From contig CAIZGT010000014.1 in the NCBI GenBank assembly GCA_903932545.1, positions 1 through 7,044 of the forward strand: a DNA stretch of 7,044 nucleotides, in the 5' to 3' direction. Position 1 is the first letter of the stretch. Each line of letters begins with the position of its first letter. The notes under the pieces are model-generated. The model did not search any database and was not told the DNA's origin. It worked only from the letters and a program-made list of their open reading frames with translations. Made by a program: the position numbers and the translations under genes. This DNA is from an uncultured Rhodospirillales bacterium. Lineage in GTDB: Bacteria; Pseudomonadota; Alphaproteobacteria; Acetobacterales; Acetobacteraceae. This document shows, in pieces, positions 5,606 through 7,044 of the stretch.

Positions 5606-6466
5606 TCACGCCACACCAGCGGCGTGCGGTTTGGCGCGTTTGCTGACCTGCGAAGTACGCTCATACACGCCACGCTCTCCGCTTTGCGCCGCGAATGCGT
5701 CGGTGATGCCGAGCACGGTTTCAGCCCCACCAAGATAAAGCACGCCATCGTGCGGCATTTGTCGCGCTATCGCTTCCAGGACGCGCGTTTTGGTGGGTTG
5801 ATCAAAGTAGATCAGCACATTGCGGCAGAACACAACATCACATTGGCCCACACCGCGCAGGTCTCCCAAGAGATTAAGCAAGCGAAACTGCACCATCTGG
5901 CGTAGGTTTTCTGAAATACGCCACTGAATGCCTTCTTTTCGGAAATACTTCACCAGATTGGTAATCGGCAGTCCGCGCTGAACTTCAAACTGGGTGTAGA
6001 GACCGTCCTGCGCGCGGGATAACGCCTCGCGGGATATGTCGGTGCCGATGATTTCACAGCTCCGGCCGCTGAGGCTCGCGCTGCTTTCTGCCAAAATCAT
6101 CGCCAACGAGTAGGCCTCTTGGCCGGTGCTCGCGGCGGCTGACCAGATGCGCAGCCGCGCTGCGGCCGGGCGCGCGGCGAGCAGGCGCGGCAATGCGTGG
6201 GTGCGAAAATGGGCAAATGGCTTGTCGTCGCGAAAGAAGAAGCTTTCATTGGTGGTCATCGCCTCTATGACATCTTGCTCCAGTTGCGTCGGAGTTGCCG
6301 TGGCCGGACGGAGCTTGAGAGCGAGGTTATCCAGGTTGTCCAGCCCGTGCTTTTTCAACACCGGCCCCAGACGGTTTTCGAGTAGATAGGTTTTGTCCGG
6401 CCCGATCGACAGGCCCGAGCCGGCGTAGAGTAGCGCTGCGATGCTGTCGAAACTGGCGGTTTTCAT
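5606..6466 (-). CDS. cheR: Chemotaxis protein methyltransferase CheR
   Basis: Transfers methyl groups from S-adenosylmethionine to glutamates of chemoreceptors, the methylating half of chemotactic adaptation; it is cytoplasmic and works at receptor arrays. The 286 residues fit the family. Residues 1-70 form the helical N-terminal domain. MTTNESFFFRD (70-80) is the conserved segment leading into the catalytic domain, with R79 equivalent to the conserved arginine. IWSAAASTGQEAYSLAM (107-123) is the SAM-binding motif I, GTDIS (141-145) motif II, and CRNVLIYFD (214-222) the third signature. LGGAE (245-249) has Ala where Ser is common. The ATG (6466-6464) overlaps the cheB stop as ATGA, and GAGG (top-strand 6472-6475) lies 5 bases ahead of it, so translation is probably coupled to cheB. 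Its stop abuts the stop of the convergent DSD1-family gene with no spacer. Confidence 0.96.
   Translation of the reverse strand: MKTASFDSIAALLYAGSGLSIGPDKTYLLENRLGPVLKKHGLDNLDNLALKLRPATATPTQLEQDVIEAMTTNESFFFRDDKPFAHFRTHALPRLLAARPAAARLRIWSAAASTGQEAYSLAMILAESSASLSGRSCEIIGTDISREALSRAQDGLYTQFEVQRGLPITNLVKYFRKEGIQWRISENLRQMVQFRLLNLLGDLRGVGQCDVVFCRNVLIYFDQPTKTRVLEAIARQMPHDGVLYLGGAETVLGITDAFAAQSGERGVYERTSQVSKRAKPHAAGVA
5607..5626. terminator. Weak hairpin at the convergent gene ends
   Basis: CACGCC (5607-5612) and GGCGTG (5621-5626) form a 6-bp stem with an 8-base loop, lying inside the last codons of cheR and just past the stop of the DSD1-family gene. There is no T-tract on either side. It is the only stem seen at a junction with no intergenic DNA, so it may be a weak bidirectional terminator or chance. 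Confidence 0.2.
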
Positions 6467-7044
6467 AGATGCCTCAGGTCAAGAATTTCACGGATTTTGG
6501 GTGCCAGCCGTGGCAAGGGAAGCACCGCGTGGCACAGCCCAGCCTGCGCGATGGCGCCCGGCATACCCCAAACCACGCTAGTGGCTTCATCCTGGGCGAG
6601 CGCATTGCCACCCGCCGCGATCACCGCTGTGCTGCCTGCTAGCCCGTCATGGCCCATGCCGGTGAGCATCACCACCAGCACCCGCCCGCCCGCGGCAAGG
6701 CAGGCGCTGCGCAGCATCGGATCAGCGGCGGGGCGGCAGAAATTCTCTGGTGGATCGGCGGTAAGCCGGGCGCGCAGGCCGCCGATCTGGCCGTCAATGC
6801 AAAGATGCTGGTCGCCGGGTGCGAGGTATATCTGCCCTGGTTTGAGACTCTCGCCCGAAATTGCTTCACCACACCGCATGCCGCCGAGTTTGGTGAGATG
6901 CTCTGCCAAAATGGGGGTGAAGCTGCGCGGCATGTGCTGGGTGAGAATGACAGGGACAGGGATATCGCGCCCCAAACCTTGCACAAGAGTAAACAACGCC
7001 TGAGGACCGCCGGTGGAACTGCCAATCGCCAACAACGCTGGGCG
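6463..7044 (-). CDS. cheB: Protein-glutamate methylesterase CheB, C-terminal catalytic domain (partial)
   Basis: Removes methyl groups from chemoreceptor glutamates (and in many species deamidates glutamines), opposing CheR. The frame is open to the right edge, so the N-terminal receiver domain and linker lie beyond the window; the 193 residues seen cover essentially the whole methylesterase domain. In fragment numbering the catalytic triad is intact: S10 in GSSTGG (8-13), H37 in TQHMP, and D133 in TGMGHDG (128-134). YLAPGDQHLCI (73-83) is another conserved block. The TTG at 7035-7033 is internal to the gene, not its start. It is followed by cheR with a 4-base ATGA overlap, an order common in alphaproteobacterial chemotaxis operons. 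In complete proteins CheA phosphorylates the receiver domain to activate the esterase; this cannot be checked here. Confidence 0.96.
   Translation of the reverse strand, partial: RPALLAIGSSTGGPQALFTLVQGLGRDIPVPVILTQHMPRSFTPILAEHLTKLGGMRCGEAISGESLKPGQIYLAPGDQHLCIDGQIGGLRARLTADPPENFCRPAADPMLRSACLAAGGRVLVVMLTGMGHDGLAGSTAVIAAGGNALAQDEATSVVWGMPGAIAQAGLCHAVLPLPRLAPKIREILDLRHL

Noticed and set aside
7033..7035. TTG as the cheB start, giving a CheB without a receiver domain
   Set aside because: The frame stays open to the window edge, and the conserved GSSTGG block begins only a few residues later. The gene is more simply cut by the window.

Overview
The window looks like ordinary chromosomal DNA from an alphaproteobacterium. 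It is GC-rich (about 60% by eye), densely coded, and its proteins match alphaproteobacterial forms: a MaeB-type malic enzyme, a PgmG-like bifunctional hexose-phosphate mutase, and cheB followed by cheR. A sphingomonad or acetobacteral/rhodospirilloid relative would fit, but genus cannot be fixed from the sequence alone. I see no tRNA, rRNA, CRISPR array, insertion sequence or phage gene.

Layout. Bases 1-1905 (+) are the 3' part of maeB, the NADP-type malic enzyme with a phosphotransacetylase-like C-terminal domain; its start lies upstream of the window. Bases 1906-2137 are a non-coding stretch with a perfect 11-bp hairpin, a small palindrome, a structured galU leader and a possible 15-codon leader ORF. 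Bases 2138-5605 (+) hold a probable three-gene operon: galU (UTP-glucose-1-phosphate uridylyltransferase), a pgmG-like phosphoglucomutase/phosphomannomutase 42 bases later, and a PLP-dependent DSD1-family enzyme (D-threonine/3-hydroxyaspartate aldolase type) 21 bases after that. The minus strand then carries cheR (5606-6466) and the catalytic half of cheB (6463-7044, continuing off the right edge), which overlap by ATGA and are read towards the operon. The DSD1-family gene and cheR meet tail to tail with no base between their stop codons.

How the genes fit together. The mutase makes glucose-1-phosphate (and can make mannose-1-phosphate), and GalU turns glucose-1-phosphate plus UTP into UDP-glucose. 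The pair therefore supplies activated sugar for exopolysaccharide, LPS or glycolipid. MaeB feeds pyruvate and NADPH supply from malate. CheR and CheB are the methylation/demethylation pair that adapts chemoreceptors and belong to a chemotaxis cluster extending to the right. The PLP enzyme has no obvious link to sugar nucleotides and is the odd member of its operon.

I found no convincing new multi-gene system. The most interesting material is regulatory: the galU leader, and a 14-bp hairpin that buries the first start codon of the mutase gene.
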